From an uncultured Desulfobacteraceae bacterium (GTDB lineage Bacteria; Desulfobacterota; Desulfobacteria; Desulfobacterales; UBA5852), in contig CAJXSL010000008.1 in NCBI GenBank assembly GCA_913060875.1, positions 62,001 to 126,000 of the forward strand: DNA of 64,000 nucleotides, read 5' to 3'. The notes below the pieces were generated by a model. That model made no database searches and was not told the origin of the DNA. It was given only the letters and a program-made list of their open reading frames with translations. The position numbers and the translations under genes are program-made. Of the stretch, positions 52,853 to 61,947 are shown piece by piece (the first letter of the stretch is position 1; the number at the start of each line of letters is the position of its first letter).

Positions 52853-53734
52853 CTATCCCATCGCTTTCCTGGGCCTGCCGATCAGCGGAATATGGGGCGG
52901 CCGTATGCGGCAGAAAGCCGGCCGGCCGTGTTTGCGTTGGGCTTTGCGGCCAATCATGCCTTTCAGGATGGGGCCCAGCCAGGGTTTGCGGATTTCGGCC
53001 GAATAATGGTTCACAAACAATTGCCAGTCCGGCGCATCCCAGGCGGTATGGCGGTAAAGCTGGGCCAGGTCATGAACGGCGATCCGCCATCGGAAAAGCC
53101 GAAAGCGCGCTTTCTCAATGTCGATGAGGCAGGGAAACGGCTTACGGTCGGCCGACGGGGCGTCCGAAGCTTCTTTGGCCATGCCGCCGATCAGGACATG
53201 TTTGCCATACAGGGCCCCGTGTTCCCAATGGCGGCCATGAAAGCGGGCGGCCAGGGCGGCGGTTTCCCGGAGAACGTGGATGACTTCGGAATGCGGGCGC
53301 CCCGGAGACTGATGCAGGTAGTCTTCCAGGGAGATGCTTTGCGGGATTTCCCGGGTCATCAGGATGGCCTGCCAGACACCGCCGACCCGCCGTTGGCCAT
53401 AGTAGACGATGTCCGGCGCGGCGATTGAGTGTGTCCTCATTTTTAAAAGGTTCCGGTATTCGCGATAGGCTGTCGGCCGGCGTCGGAAAGGCGGTACCGA
53501 ATCCCGATAGCAGTGCCCCTCCTGGCGCTTGAGATAGACCCCGATTCCGGCCCCGGCGCTGTTTTGCAATTCAATCCGGCAGACACCGCTCCACCCCCGG
53601 CGGCGATAATTCGGTGGTTCCACCCAATCGGCCTTCGTGTCCCAGAGGGCGTCGAAACTGTCGAGCCTGTTGGCCTTTAACAGCGCATGGTCGCCAGAAG
53701 ATCCGAAACGGTCACAGTTGTTTTTTGAGAACAT
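52853..53734 (-). CDS. InaA/WaaP-like lipopolysaccharide kinase family protein
   Basis: This 293-residue kinase-like fold has the Lys of the VYLKRQEG segment as a candidate ATP ligand, ARFHGRHWEHGALYGKHVLI corresponding to the catalytic loop, and CLIDIEKARF holding the metal-binding Asp. Family members phosphorylate LPS core heptose or Kdo. It overlaps the downstream methyltransferase gene by 23 nt. Confidence 0.82.
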   Translation of the reverse strand: MFSKNNCDRFGSSGDHALLKANRLDSFDALWDTKADWVEPPNYRRRGWSGVCRIELQNSAGAGIGVYLKRQEGHCYRDSVPPFRRRPTAYREYRNLLKMRTHSIAAPDIVYYGQRRVGGVWQAILMTREIPQSISLEDYLHQSPGRPHSEVIHVLRETAALAARFHGRHWEHGALYGKHVLIGGMAKEASDAPSADRKPFPCLIDIEKARFRLFRWRIAVHDLAQLYRHTAWDAPDWQLFVNHYSAEIRKPWLGPILKGMIGRKAQRKHGRPAFCRIRPPHIPLIGRPRKAMG

Positions 53735-54380
53735 AAAGCCTCCACATGGCGTAGAATTTCAGGAAGTCATAATGGCCGGCGATGGCGAAGCCGGCGTCGG
53801 AAAATTCCCGTTCCACTATACGGCGTTGCAGCACGATGCGATTCTGGTAGGTCTTGTGGGTCCGACGGGCCTCCAGTTTTCGCCGTCGCAGGGATTTGTA
53901 ATTGCCGTCCACCCAGAGGGACACGGCCACGGAATGGCGCGCTACGCGGTAAAACTCCGATAGAATCGCCAGGCGGTCTTCGGGCCGGGTGATGTGGTGC
54001 AGCAAGCGCATGCAGAAAACGTGGTCGACACTGTCGTTGGCGAGCTGAATATCGAACGCGGAGCTCTGAAAGGTCTGCACCCGTTCCAACACAGCCGGCG
54101 GCATGACCTCCCGGGCGACCGACAACATGGCATCGCTGTTGTCCGCCGCCAGAATGGTGCGGTCTTTCTTGCGGGCCAGCAAGGCCCAGAAGCGGCCCGT
54201 ACCGCAGGGCAAATCCAGGACCGTGGCCGGCTGGCCCGCCAGTTTCAGGGCCTTCTCGGCGATGGCCTGCTCCCGCCAGTTGGATAGACGGCGGCTGAGC
54301 GTATTCCGGTGCTTGTCATGGTATTTCAACGCGTGTTTGAGGTTGTATTTTTTCGAAAACGTCAATTCCTGTGTCGGCAT
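53712..54380 (-). CDS. Class I SAM-dependent methyltransferase
   Basis: This is a 222-residue methyltransferase with motif I VLDLPCGTGRFWALL, acidic residue in ILAADNSD, and RLLHHITRPEDRLAIL as the post-motif region. The substrate is unknown; overlap with the InaA-like gene points to envelope glycans or lipids. ATG 54380 behind AGGAG is preferred to ATG 54416, which lacks a good ribosome site. Confidence 0.83.
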   Translation of the reverse strand: MPTQELTFSKKYNLKHALKYHDKHRNTLSRRLSNWREQAIAEKALKLAGQPATVLDLPCGTGRFWALLARKKDRTILAADNSDAMLSVAREVMPPAVLERVQTFQSSAFDIQLANDSVDHVFCMRLLHHITRPEDRLAILSEFYRVARHSVAVSLWVDGNYKSLRRRKLEARRTHKTYQNRIVLQRRIVEREFSDAGFAIAGHYDFLKFYAMWRLYVLKKQL

Positions 54381-54418
54381 GGCTTGCTCCTGTCTGAAAG
54401 CGTCCGGCGTGGACATGG

Positions 54419-54835
54419 TCAATGATGACCCTGGGCGAGAATTAATAATAACGTTGCCATTCGTTCGCGACGGGACATCACCCGCTGCCGGGCCCTTCGC
54501 TGGGCTGGTTCGGGGTGGGCGTTGGCCGGGACGGCATATTTTGCCCTTTCGGCCTTCTCGGCCGGATGGGCGGTGTTCCTTTCCAGCGTGTCCAGCCGGC
54601 GGGACTTTGTGATGGGCAACACGTGACGGCTATTGTCTACTCCCGCGGGGGCGGTTTTACCGGCCAGGGTGGGGACCAGGCAGTTGCCGCTGGTAAGCCT
54701 TTCGCAGGACACCTGGCCGTAGCGGGCTTCACTGCTGTCCCACAGGGAGCGCGCCCCCCAGAACATGAATCCCAGGAGTGCCAGGCCGATCAGCCCCTGA
54801 TATTTTTTTAGATGGACCTTGAAATGGGTGTCCAT
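54419..54835 (-). CDS. Hypothetical single-helix protein
   Basis: This protein of about 138 residues begins MDTHFKVHLKKYQGLIGLALLGFMFWGARSL, giving an N-terminal helix (14-30), and continues as a charged Arg- and Ala-rich tail. Two cysteines (SCERLTSGNC) might form a disulfide outside the membrane. No family is recognised. It ends close to the methyltransferase start and may belong to the same envelope operon. Confidence 0.5.
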   Translation of the reverse strand: MDTHFKVHLKKYQGLIGLALLGFMFWGARSLWDSSEARYGQVSCERLTSGNCLVPTLAGKTAPAGVDNSRHVLPITKSRRLDTLERNTAHPAEKAERAKYAVPANAHPEPAQRRARQRVMSRRERMATLLLILAQGHH

Positions 54836-55054
54836 AAACGGTTGCCTTAATGGTGACGCCCCCGATGCCTTCATGAACAAGAGCGGTCGTCGCTGATTTC
54901 TGCCGTTTGAAATCGCGGTAATCAAACTTGGGAAATTGATTTATCTCAGACGAGATGACGGTTGGATGACCGCATCATTACCGATTGGTCATCTTTGCGC
55001 CGAGGCACAGGCGGGTTGGATAGAATTGGACACGTCGGGGGGGGGATCGCCTAT

Positions 55055-55080
55055 CCCGGATATTTCATGAAATGTTCGGG
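55055..55080. repeat. 26-bp palindromic repeat, copy 3
   Basis: CCCGGATATTTCA faces the perfect right half TGAAATGTTCGGG. It lies 11 nt past the end of the histidine-kinase gene, where it could act as a 3' mRNA hairpin. Confidence 0.85.
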
Positions 55081-55091
55081 CTGATCACAGG

Positions 55092-56504
55092 CTATAGGGA
55101 ATTGGATCGCGGGAGACTGACCGTCACCACGGTGCCTTGGCCGTAGCGGCTGGAGACCTGAACGCTGCCGCCGTGGTCTTCCACGATGGCCCGCGCCAGG
55201 CTCAGCCCGAGGCCGCTGCCGCTATGGTGGCGGCTCTTGTCACAACGGTAGAAGCGCTCGAAAATGCGGGGCAGATTTTCCCGCGCGATGCCGATGCCGT
55301 TGTCTTCGAAGACAAGGAGCGCCTCTTTGCGGAAGGATTTCAATTGTACGGTGATACGCCCGTCCTCCGGGGTGTATTTGATCGCATTGTCCAGGAGGTT
55401 GGCGATCATGCGCTGCAAGGTGGCGGACTCGCCTTTGACAATGCAGGTGGCATTGTTTTGCTGGACCGCCAGGGCGATGCGTTTGTCCTCCGCCAGGGGT
55501 TGAAACAGGTCGCAGGCTTCATGGACCAGATGGGCCAGATCGACCTTCTCAAGTTGGGTTTTCCGTGTGCCGGATTCCATTTCCGAGAGGAACAGCATGG
55601 TGTCCACCAGGGCCAGCAGGCGGTCGCACTCATTGATGGTATTAGCGATGACGGCCGTGTACTCGGCGGGCTTTTTTTCGCCATGGAGGGCGAGTTCCGC
55701 AGCCGTGCGGATGCGGGCAATGGGGCTTTTGAGGTCATGGGCAATATTGTCCGTAACCTCCCGCATGCCGGCAACCAGCGTCTGGATACGATCCAGCATG
55801 GTGTTGAAGGTCGTTGCCAGTTTGTCGATCTCGCCGAGCTGGTTCTCGGCTTTAGCCCGGGTATCGAACTGCCCGGCAGTAATTTTTTCAGCCGCCTGGG
55901 TGATGGCGTTGATGCCGGACATGGCGCGGCCGGAAATATACCAGCCGGAGGCAACCCCGATCATGGCAAGCGCTGCCGCGAACCACATTAACAGCGTGGC
56001 CAGGTCGCTCAGAAACAGCCCGTCTTCCCTGAGGGAATGGACAATTTGGAGAAAATAATCGGCGCCCAGGCGTCCCACCAGCACCCGGGCTTCAAAATCC
56101 TGGTCCGGAACTTCCTTGGTTTCAAAATAGTGGTTGTCTATTCGGGTATGGCTGATTTGGATTTGATCCACCGCCACACCATGCCAGGCGGACATGTCCG
56201 AATGCAGCAGGGTTTGGCCATCTTTGTCGACCAGGCGAAAGAACACCCGGCCGATGCCTTCGGATTCGGATTCGAGTTCCATCTCCCGCTCGATGGCGTC
56301 AAGACCGCCTTCTCTGTACAGGGTGTTGAATTCACGCAATTCGTTCAGCAGTGCGCTGTCGACCTGATTGCGCAGGTAGGTTCCCAGATAAGCGTAAAGG
56401 ATGACAAGCGTGCACAGCAGGGTGGCCATCAGGATGCCGGCATACCAGAGGGCCAGACGAAAGCTCAGATCGTGCCGGCGGTTAAGCAGTTTCTTTAAGA
56501 ACAT
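55092..56504 (-). CDS. Sensor histidine kinase (CusS/heavy-metal type)
   Basis: This is a 470-residue inner-membrane kinase with two helices (about 18-40, 165-190), a periplasmic sensor, a HAMP domain, a dimerisation domain with H in NIAHDLKSPIARIR, and an ATPase domain with N, G1 (DNGIGIA) and G2 (GSGLGLSLA) boxes. The plan resembles CusS/heavy-metal sensors, but the signal is unknown. It overlaps the regulator gene by 23 nt. Confidence 0.92.
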   Translation of the reverse strand: MFLKKLLNRRHDLSFRLALWYAGILMATLLCTLVILYAYLGTYLRNQVDSALLNELREFNTLYREGGLDAIEREMELESESEGIGRVFFRLVDKDGQTLLHSDMSAWHGVAVDQIQISHTRIDNHYFETKEVPDQDFEARVLVGRLGADYFLQIVHSLREDGLFLSDLATLLMWFAAALAMIGVASGWYISGRAMSGINAITQAAEKITAGQFDTRAKAENQLGEIDKLATTFNTMLDRIQTLVAGMREVTDNIAHDLKSPIARIRTAAELALHGEKKPAEYTAVIANTINECDRLLALVDTMLFLSEMESGTRKTQLEKVDLAHLVHEACDLFQPLAEDKRIALAVQQNNATCIVKGESATLQRMIANLLDNAIKYTPEDGRITVQLKSFRKEALLVFEDNGIGIARENLPRIFERFYRCDKSRHHSGSGLGLSLARAIVEDHGGSVQVSSRYGQGTVVTVSLPRSNSL

Positions 56505-57159
56505 AGCCCGCCCCCCGGATGGTGTGGATCAGTTTCGGCTCGCGGCCCTTGTCGATTTTATCCCGCAGCCGGCAGATGCGGGCTTCCACCACATTGGTTT
56601 CCGGGTCGAAATTGTAGTTCCAGACATGCTCGATGATCATGGTTTTGGTCACGACCCGCCCCTTGTTGCGCATGAGGTATTCCAGCAGGGCATACTCTTT
56701 CGGCTGGAGTTCGATCGGGGTTGAGCCGCGGGTTACCACACGGCTGAGGAGATCGACATGCAGATCGGCGGCATCCAGCGCCGTGGGATCGGCCGTTCCC
56801 GTCGAACGCCGGATCAGGGCCCTGAGGCGGGCCACCAGTTCCGTAAAGGCAAAGGGCTTGGTCAGATAATCGTCCCCGCCGCTTTGCAGGCCTTTGACCC
56901 GGTCGTCCACCGAGCGCTTGGCGCTGAGGATGAGAACGGGGGTCGCGATGCCGCTCTCCCGCATGTGCTGCAGAACGGCGAGCCCGTTCAGTTTGGGCAG
57001 CATGATATCGAGAATGGCGGCATCGTAGGGTTCGTTGAGAGCCATGTGCAACCCGTCCTCGCCGTTGCCGAAGTGGTCCACCGCAAACCCCTCTTCGTTC
57101 AGCCCCTTTTCAATAAAGTGCGCCATTGTGGTGTCGTCCTCGACCAGAAGGATTCGCAT
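56482..57159 (-). CDS. OmpR-family response regulator
   Basis: This is a 225-residue regulator. The receiver domain has D51 (AILDIMLPKLNG) as phosphoacceptor with the acidic pair EDD at 7-9 and K104-type switch (LTKPF). The C-terminal winged helix contains RGSTPIELQPKEYALLEYLMRN and DKIDKGREPKLIHTIRGAGYVL. It is co-transcribed with the kinase. Its targets are unknown; the nearby NosL and SafE-like genes are far away. Confidence 0.93.
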   Translation of the reverse strand: MRILLVEDDTTMAHFIEKGLNEEGFAVDHFGNGEDGLHMALNEPYDAAILDIMLPKLNGLAVLQHMRESGIATPVLILSAKRSVDDRVKGLQSGGDDYLTKPFAFTELVARLRALIRRSTGTADPTALDAADLHVDLLSRVVTRGSTPIELQPKEYALLEYLMRNKGRVVTKTMIIEHVWNYNFDPETNVVEARICRLRDKIDKGREPKLIHTIRGAGYVLKETA

Positions 57160-57792
57160 GGCCGGACCTCCTTATCTCAATCCTGATCGGTATGATGCGT
57201 TCGTGATAATTGGCAATGGCCATGCCACTTTTCGGCGGTGACTGCAAGTGGCAAATAAATGGAGGCGGCGATCAATCCGGCCAAATGGAACACCCACAGC
57301 CTACTGGCCATGACCGTGGGTGTTTACCCCTCCCCCGGCTGCATGGTAGGCATGAATACGGGCTGAAGGTTTCTGCCAATATTTGATTTTGTTTGATATT
57401 TTGCAGTTTTTAGCGTATGCACATATTTTGGATGGGGCTGATTCAGGGCCTGGTCCAGCTACAGCACCCACCCCCACCCCCCAAGCCGGCGAATTGTAAG
57501 TCCCAAATAGGTTAAATTTTACAGCAAAGGGCTATCGTCGTGCGTTCAAATTTCAACTTTTCAAGTTCGAACAAGCAGAAACCCAGGAAGAGTTTACTTG
57601 ATGCGTATGGATAAAGGGAATTCCTATGGAGGTCCATATGGTAGAGCACTTAAAAATCAATCGACGATCGAAGGGGAAGGGGGGCTGGAGACGGTGGCAA
57701 ATAGTGAATATTTAAGATGCGACCAATCTCGGTTATTTTCTCTGGGTTGCTGTTTTGGCTGACAGCGATAATTACAATATGGAGGTTGAAAG
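57160..57792. other. Intergenic region, nothing recognised
   Basis: These 633 bp carry no convincing gene. Features are a C-rich run near 57470-57483 and an AT-rich second half with a short open frame starting MRMDKGNSYGG (57601) that I did not accept. The region should contain promoters for the two-component genes (leftward) and the lipoprotein gene (rightward). Confidence 0.4.
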
Positions 57793-58455
57793 ATGCAAAA
57801 ACTGATTTGGTGCCAATTGCTTGCTATTTTGACTCTTGCTGCACTCTTCGGATGTGCAACCTATCCTCCGCCAGAAATCCTCCCTGACAAGGCCACTAAC
57901 TTCAAATATCAGTACAGCGTCGATATTCCAAAAGGTTGGGACGTCAACGAAAGGCTCCCGAAAGACCTTGAGAAGTCTTTCCCTCAATCCTTCAAGAAAT
58001 TGGTAACTTTGGTGATGCTTAATAAATCCTCAAGAGGAGTAATAGCCATAGCAAATGATAAGAGAAGTAAGGATTTTCAAAAAGTACTGAATACTCCTGA
58101 AGATAAAATTTATGAAGTTCCACAAATGATAGAAGAAAAAGGTAAGAAAAGAGACCAATTTTCAAGATTTAGCAGCCAAGTCTATATTGAGAGTCTCGCT
58201 GCCACTTATCGCAATTATAGGGCTAATTCCAGCAGCTTCAAATCAGAAGCATTATATGAGATGGAGGTTGGTTTAGAGTCATCACTATTTGAAGGTACAG
58301 CTTGCTTTGACTGGTTCATCTATCCATGCCATAGAACCAAATTTTGTCAAACGGTAGTGATATTAATGTGTGGGAAAGATAAGTTCGAGAGCAATCACCA
58401 AGCATTCGAGTCAGTGGTAAAATCTCTGACGATGCATGACGTACCTGGCAGTTGA
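57793..58455 (+). CDS. Putative lipoprotein of unknown function
   Basis: This is a 220-residue protein with a lipoprotein signal peptide (lipobox LFGC, Cys 21). The rest is soluble and Lys-rich, with three cysteines in the second half (CFDWFIYPCHRTKFC). The base composition is clearly more AT-rich than the surrounding genes, suggesting acquisition by transfer. ATG 57793 follows GGAGG. No family is recognised. Confidence 0.65.
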   Translation: MQKLIWCQLLAILTLAALFGCATYPPPEILPDKATNFKYQYSVDIPKGWDVNERLPKDLEKSFPQSFKKLVTLVMLNKSSRGVIAIANDKRSKDFQKVLNTPEDKIYEVPQMIEEKGKKRDQFSRFSSQVYIESLAATYRNYRANSSSFKSEALYEMEVGLESSLFEGTACFDWFIYPCHRTKFCQTVVILMCGKDKFESNHQAFESVVKSLTMHDVPGS

Positions 58456-58612
58456 TCGGAGAAATATGGGGGCCTCTATTGAACTTGCCAGCCTCCTCTT
58501 GACAATTATTCCATGTCGTCCAAAAATTGGCTCAACAAACGTTTAAAAGCCAGTTGGTGTTAATCTCGCCCATGACGCATCATCTCGTCCACGAGTACAG
58601 ACAGGCGTGATT

Positions 58613-59263
58613 ATGACATGTAAGGTTAAAAGCAGGTTCGTTATCGTCATCCTGATCGGGTTGGCGGCCTGCGCTTCAGCGCCGCCGGTGGTGGAGGAGG
58701 GGGCCGGGGGAGCACAGGATGACCCGATCGGCATTTTCGTGACCGGCCACGGCTGGCACACGGGCATTGTTGTACCGGCCGCCGACATCCAGGCGCGCTT
58801 GCTGGCCTTGCAAGCCCGTTTCGGGGACACACCCTATATCGAGTTCGGCTGGGGCGACAAGGATTTCTACCAGGCTGACGAGATCACGGCCGGTCTGGCC
58901 ATCAAGGCGGTCCTTTGGCCCACCGAAGCCGTCATGCATGTGGTGGCCGTGCCCGCCGATGTCCGCGCCTATTTTCCCCACAGCGAAATCTACCGTCTCT
59001 GTCTGCCGCCGGCCCGCTACGCGGCCCTGCTGGACTTTATCGTCGGCAGCTTCCGCCGGGCCGACCACAACACTCCCTTCCCGGTGGATACGGGCATATA
59101 CGGCGACAGCCATTTTTACGAGGCCACGGGCCGCTACACCCTGTTCAACACCTGCAACACCTGGACGGCCAAGGGGCTGAAAAGCGCGGGTTTCGACATC
59201 AGCACCGCCTTCAAGGCCACGGCGTCCAGCGTCATGGCCTACCTGCGCGGTATGGGAGAATAG
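58613..59263 (+). CDS. DUF2459 (TIGR02117) family lipoprotein
   Basis: This protein of about 216 residues has a lipoprotein signal (LIGLAAC) and the family core GIFVTGHGWHTGIVVPAADI, YIEFGWGDKDFYQ and FNTCNTWTAKGLKSAG. The His and Cys in these segments resemble a papain-like hydrolase arrangement, though no activity is established to my knowledge. GTG 58607 is an alternative start. Confidence 0.85.
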   Translation: MTCKVKSRFVIVILIGLAACASAPPVVEEGAGGAQDDPIGIFVTGHGWHTGIVVPAADIQARLLALQARFGDTPYIEFGWGDKDFYQADEITAGLAIKAVLWPTEAVMHVVAVPADVRAYFPHSEIYRLCLPPARYAALLDFIVGSFRRADHNTPFPVDTGIYGDSHFYEATGRYTLFNTCNTWTAKGLKSAGFDISTAFKATASSVMAYLRGMGE

Positions 59264-59367
59264 AGGGGACGAGGGCGAAGGCGATGGGGTCGCATTTTAA
59301 TTCTTAATTATTCAAATTGTCATCATCCGGCTGATTGCACAGCGCTTAACCATATGGAGAAATCCAA

Positions 59368-59868
59368 ATGAAGTGCACTAAGACCGTCAAATGGCTATAC
59401 CGCAATGAAGAGAATTTTTCCTGGCAATCTAATCTCAAGGTTAACCAAGACTATGTTTTTCGCGACAAAAAAGGGAAAATTCGGTTGATAATTGGCGATG
59501 ATGGGAAATTAACAATTACGCAAGGGTATACTTGGAACGGATGCAGCCCAAAGATTTGTATCCTTGACCTATTCATTGGAACACCGGATGGGGCCGTTTA
59601 TGCTCCCACTGGCAAACCAAAAACCTATTATGCATCGATGGTTCATGATGCTCTATACCAGTTTCTTGATGCGGAGGTGCCAATCACAAGGGCACAGGCC
59701 GACAAGTGTTTTCTTCAACTCATGGAGGACTCGGAGTTCATTTTAAGTGGAATGTACTGGTTTGCAGTCCACGCTTTTGGGCATTTATTCTGGAAAGGCA
59801 AAAGAAAGGCGCGTCAATGGCGCGGGGAGGCCATTTCAGTAAAGTCACTATATCCGAGTAATAGATAG
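59368..59868 (+). CDS. DUF1353 family protein
   Basis: This is a 166-residue protein containing GYTWNGCSPK, YAPTGKPKTYYASMVHDALYQFLD and a hydrophobic stretch near the C terminus. The family is often seen on phages and mobile DNA. AT-rich codon use differs from neighbouring ssb, supporting foreign origin. The function is unknown. Confidence 0.7.
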   Translation: MKCTKTVKWLYRNEENFSWQSNLKVNQDYVFRDKKGKIRLIIGDDGKLTITQGYTWNGCSPKICILDLFIGTPDGAVYAPTGKPKTYYASMVHDALYQFLDAEVPITRAQADKCFLQLMEDSEFILSGMYWFAVHAFGHLFWKGKRKARQWRGEAISVKSLYPSNR

Positions 59869-59971
59869 GAACGTCCATCTCATCCGGCGCCCCAAGATTG
59901 ACATCAACCGGCACATCCGCTATGGGTTACGTCGCGCTACCTGATAAAATTCTCAAATCCTGGAGGTCAAT

Positions 59972-60508
59972 ATGGCAGCGGTCAACAAAGTTATCCTGGT
60001 CGGTCACCTGGGACGCGACCCTGAAGTGCGCTACACCCCGGACGGCCGGGCCATCTGCAATTTCACCATGGCCACCACGGACACCTGGAAAGACAAGAAT
60101 TCCGGTGAGAAGCGAGAGAAAACCGAATGGCACCGGATCGTGGTTTTCGGCCGGCTGGCCGAGATCTGCGGTGAGTATCTGGCCAAAGGGCGCCAGGTCT
60201 ATGTGGAAGGGCGCCTGCAGACCCGCAAATGGCAGGGGCAGGACGGCCAGGACCGCTGGACCACCGAGGTGGTCATCGATCAGCGCGGCACCATGCAGAT
60301 GCTGGGCTCCCGTGGCGACAATGCCGGCGGTGGCGGCGGCTACCGGCAAGGCGGCGGCTCCGGCGGCGGTGGCTACCAGCAGCAAGGCGGTGGCGGTGGC
60401 TACCAGCAGCAGGGTGGCGGTGGCGGCTACCAGCAGGGCGGCCAGGGCGGTGGCGATTACAACAGCCCGCCGGCTTATCCCGAAAACGATGACGATATCC
60501 CCTTCTGA
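59972..60508 (+). CDS. ssb: Single-stranded DNA-binding protein
   Basis: This 178-residue SSB protects ssDNA in replication and repair. The OB-fold is residues 1-108 ([20 protein letters not shown]). A Gly/Gln linker made of [13 protein letters not shown] repeats follows, and the acidic tip DDDIPF recruits partners. The linker is encoded by imperfect repeats of about 30 bp at 60352-60445, which could vary in number between strains. Confidence 0.95.
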   Translation: MAAVNKVILVGHLGRDPEVRYTPDGRAICNFTMATTDTWKDKNSGEKREKTEWHRIVVFGRLAEICGEYLAKGRQVYVEGRLQTRKWQGQDGQDRWTTEVVIDQRGTMQMLGSRGDNAGGGGGYRQGGGSGGGGYQQQGGGGGYQQQGGGGGYQQGGQGGGDYNSPPAYPENDDDIPF

Positions 60509-60546
60509 CGTCCGTCCATCGCGCAACGCCAACGACAGCCATTTAA

Positions 60547-60579
60547 CAAGCCTTTAACCGTTGCAGGGTTAAAGGCTTG
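60547..60579 (+). terminator. Hairpin after ssb
   Basis: CAAGCCTTTAACC pairs perfectly with GGTTAAAGGCTTG around a 7-nt loop, 39 nt after ssb. No T-run follows, so it is a weak terminator or a stabilising 3' hairpin. Confidence 0.55.
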
Positions 60580-60589
60580 ATGCGTTCAG

Positions 60590-60615
60590 CCCGAACATTT
60601 CATGAAATATACGGA
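60590..60615. repeat. 26-bp palindromic repeat, copy 4
   Basis: A perfect left half CCCGAACATTTCA is followed by TGAAATATACGGA. It lies between the ssb hairpin and the next gene, 19 nt before its ATG. Confidence 0.85.
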
Positions 60616-60633
60616 AAGACCCTTCGGAGGTGA

Positions 60634-61209
60634 ATGGTGACGACCATTAAAAAGGTTAAGATTACATTAGGGATTGTCTGCCTGGCCGTTGTGGCGCTGT
60701 TCCTGTTTTACAACCTGCCCCGCACCGAGGTGGTGCAGGTCAGCGGAACGGACATCAAACGCGTCGACCGGGAAAGCGGCAAGGTGGTGGACAAGAATGC
60801 CGCGTCGGAAACCAGCAGCCGGCGCACCTATGATGTGCGCTATATCAACACGGCGACCCGTACCGGCAAAACCATCGTGTTCCGCAACGAGGATACGGGA
60901 TGGGGCTGGCCGCCCTACTTCAAATTCAACAGCGCCGACTTGACCGCCCAGGCCCAGGCCTACGCCTCGGTGCCGGAGAAACCCTGGGTGCTGGTGCGCT
61001 ACTATGGCTGGCGTATTCGTATTTTTTCCATGTTCCCCAATGTGGTCAGCCTGAGCACGGTGGACCGGGATTACAGCCATTTCCCCCTGTTCAATATCGT
61101 TTTTCTGGTGGTGCTGGCGATCGGGGGCGGGGTTGTGGTGTGGAAGGTTAAAAAATTTCTGGGCCGGCGGCGCAAGCCCCGGGGGGATGGAGCGAAGAAG
61201 GAAGCATAG
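60634..61209 (+). CDS. DUF1523 family membrane protein
   Basis: This is a 191-residue protein with helices at about 12-28 and 148-168 and a periplasmic middle (RTEVVQVSGTDIKRVD, NEDTGWGWPPYFKFNS). This pattern matches DUF1523 proteins of unknown function. It is flanked on both sides by the 26-bp palindrome (copies 4 and 5). Confidence 0.8.
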   Translation: MVTTIKKVKITLGIVCLAVVALFLFYNLPRTEVVQVSGTDIKRVDRESGKVVDKNAASETSSRRTYDVRYINTATRTGKTIVFRNEDTGWGWPPYFKFNSADLTAQAQAYASVPEKPWVLVRYYGWRIRIFSMFPNVVSLSTVDRDYSHFPLFNIVFLVVLAIGGGVVVWKVKKFLGRRRKPRGDGAKKEA

Positions 61210-61235
61210 CCCGAACATTTCATGAAATATCCGGA
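61210..61235. repeat. 26-bp palindromic repeat, copy 5
   Basis: CCCGAACATTTCA is followed by TGAAATATCCGGA, beginning one base after the preceding stop codon. Confidence 0.85.
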
Positions 61236-61304
61236 CTAAACCATTCCACCTTTGGTGGAGAATCCGGAGAGGCTCGACCGTCCAATTCTAATTTTATTCT
61301 GGTT

Positions 61305-61336
61305 GTTACTTTTCTTACCCGCGTAAGAAAAGTAAC
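61305..61336. repeat. Perfect 14-bp-stem hairpin at the start of a composite repeat
   Basis: GTTACTTTTCTTAC pairs with GTAAGAAAAGTAAC around CCGC. The next bases, CAAAAGAAGGCGCCCGTGCC, lead into the dispersed repeat that matches 8944. Similar AAGAAAAGTAACCAAAAG units are common intergenic repeats in proteobacteria. Confidence 0.8.
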
Positions 61337-61348
61337 CAAAAGAAGGCG

Positions 61349-61493
61349 CCCGTGCCCCGCTTAACCCTGCGCTTCGTCGGTGCGGCCGGAGCGCGCGGAA
61401 ACTCACCCCGCTTTCAGCGGGGTTCAGACAGTCCGCGCACTTTTTCCCGTCCGCCCCCCCGATGCTCGGCGCGGGACAATGGGAACACCAAAA
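61349..61493. repeat. Dispersed repeat, uninterrupted copy
   Basis: This 145-bp copy matches 8944-9032 plus 9178-9229. It contains an internal hairpin CCCCGC-tttca-GCGGGG and ends in GGCGCGGGACAATGGGAA. A third, partial copy of the right end is at 63669-63701. Confidence 0.8.
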
Positions 61494-61517
61494 TCAAAGG
61501 TCAAAACCCCATTTTTA

Positions 61518-61658
61518 GGATCCGAGGGGTCGAGGGGCCAAGGGGGCGAGTGTAATACTAAAACATTACAAAGATTTCGTGGCTCGGTCGGTGGGTTGGG
61601 AGCCCAGGTCCTTGGAAAATAAACACTTGAATCCTCGAATCCCGGGACCCTTTTCCCA
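61518..61658. repeat. Empty copy of the four-helix-bundle element flanks
   Basis: The left flank (GGATCCGAGGGGTCGAGGGG to ATTACAAAG) and right flank (CACTTGAATCCTCGAATCCC on) match 47365-47415 and 47559-47594. The gene between them is gone, replaced by about 60 bp without a frame. Confidence 0.55.
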
Positions 61659-61750
61659 TGGCGTAACGGCTGGGTGGCGATCAACGACAAACCCCGGCGG
61701 ACAGCCGGGGTTTGGTTGCAACGGGAAATGCAGGCGCCTGATTTAGAGTG

Positions 61751-61936
61751 TCAGGCGTCTTTTTTGTCGTTTTCGATCTTGTCGGTTTCCGGTTTATCAT
61801 CATCGGCGGTGGCCGACTTGAAACTTTTGATGGCTTTGCCCATTCCTGCGCCGATTTCCGGCAGTTTACCCGCACCGAAAATAATCAGGATAATCACCAG
61901 GATAATAATCAGCTCAGGCATTCCGATTCCGAACAT
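61751..61936 (-). CDS. tatA: Twin-arginine translocase subunit TatA/E
   Basis: This is a 61-residue protein: one N-terminal helix ([29 protein letters not shown]), hinge Gly-Pro, amphipathic helix and acidic tail. It forms the pore of the Tat exporter. ATG 61936 behind GAGAGGAGG. No tatC is nearby, so this is an orphan copy. Confidence 0.92.
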   Translation of the reverse strand: MFGIGMPELIIILVIILIIFGAGKLPEIGAGMGKAIKSFKSATADDDKPETDKIENDKKDA

Positions 61937-61947
61937 ACTTCCTCCTC

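Noticed and set aside
57601..57753. Short open frame before the lipoprotein gene
   Set aside because: About 50 codons, no family resemblance and no good ribosome site.
60352..60445. Tandem repeats considered as a CRISPR or minisatellite
   Set aside because: They are in frame within ssb and encode its Gly/Gln linker; there are no unique spacers.
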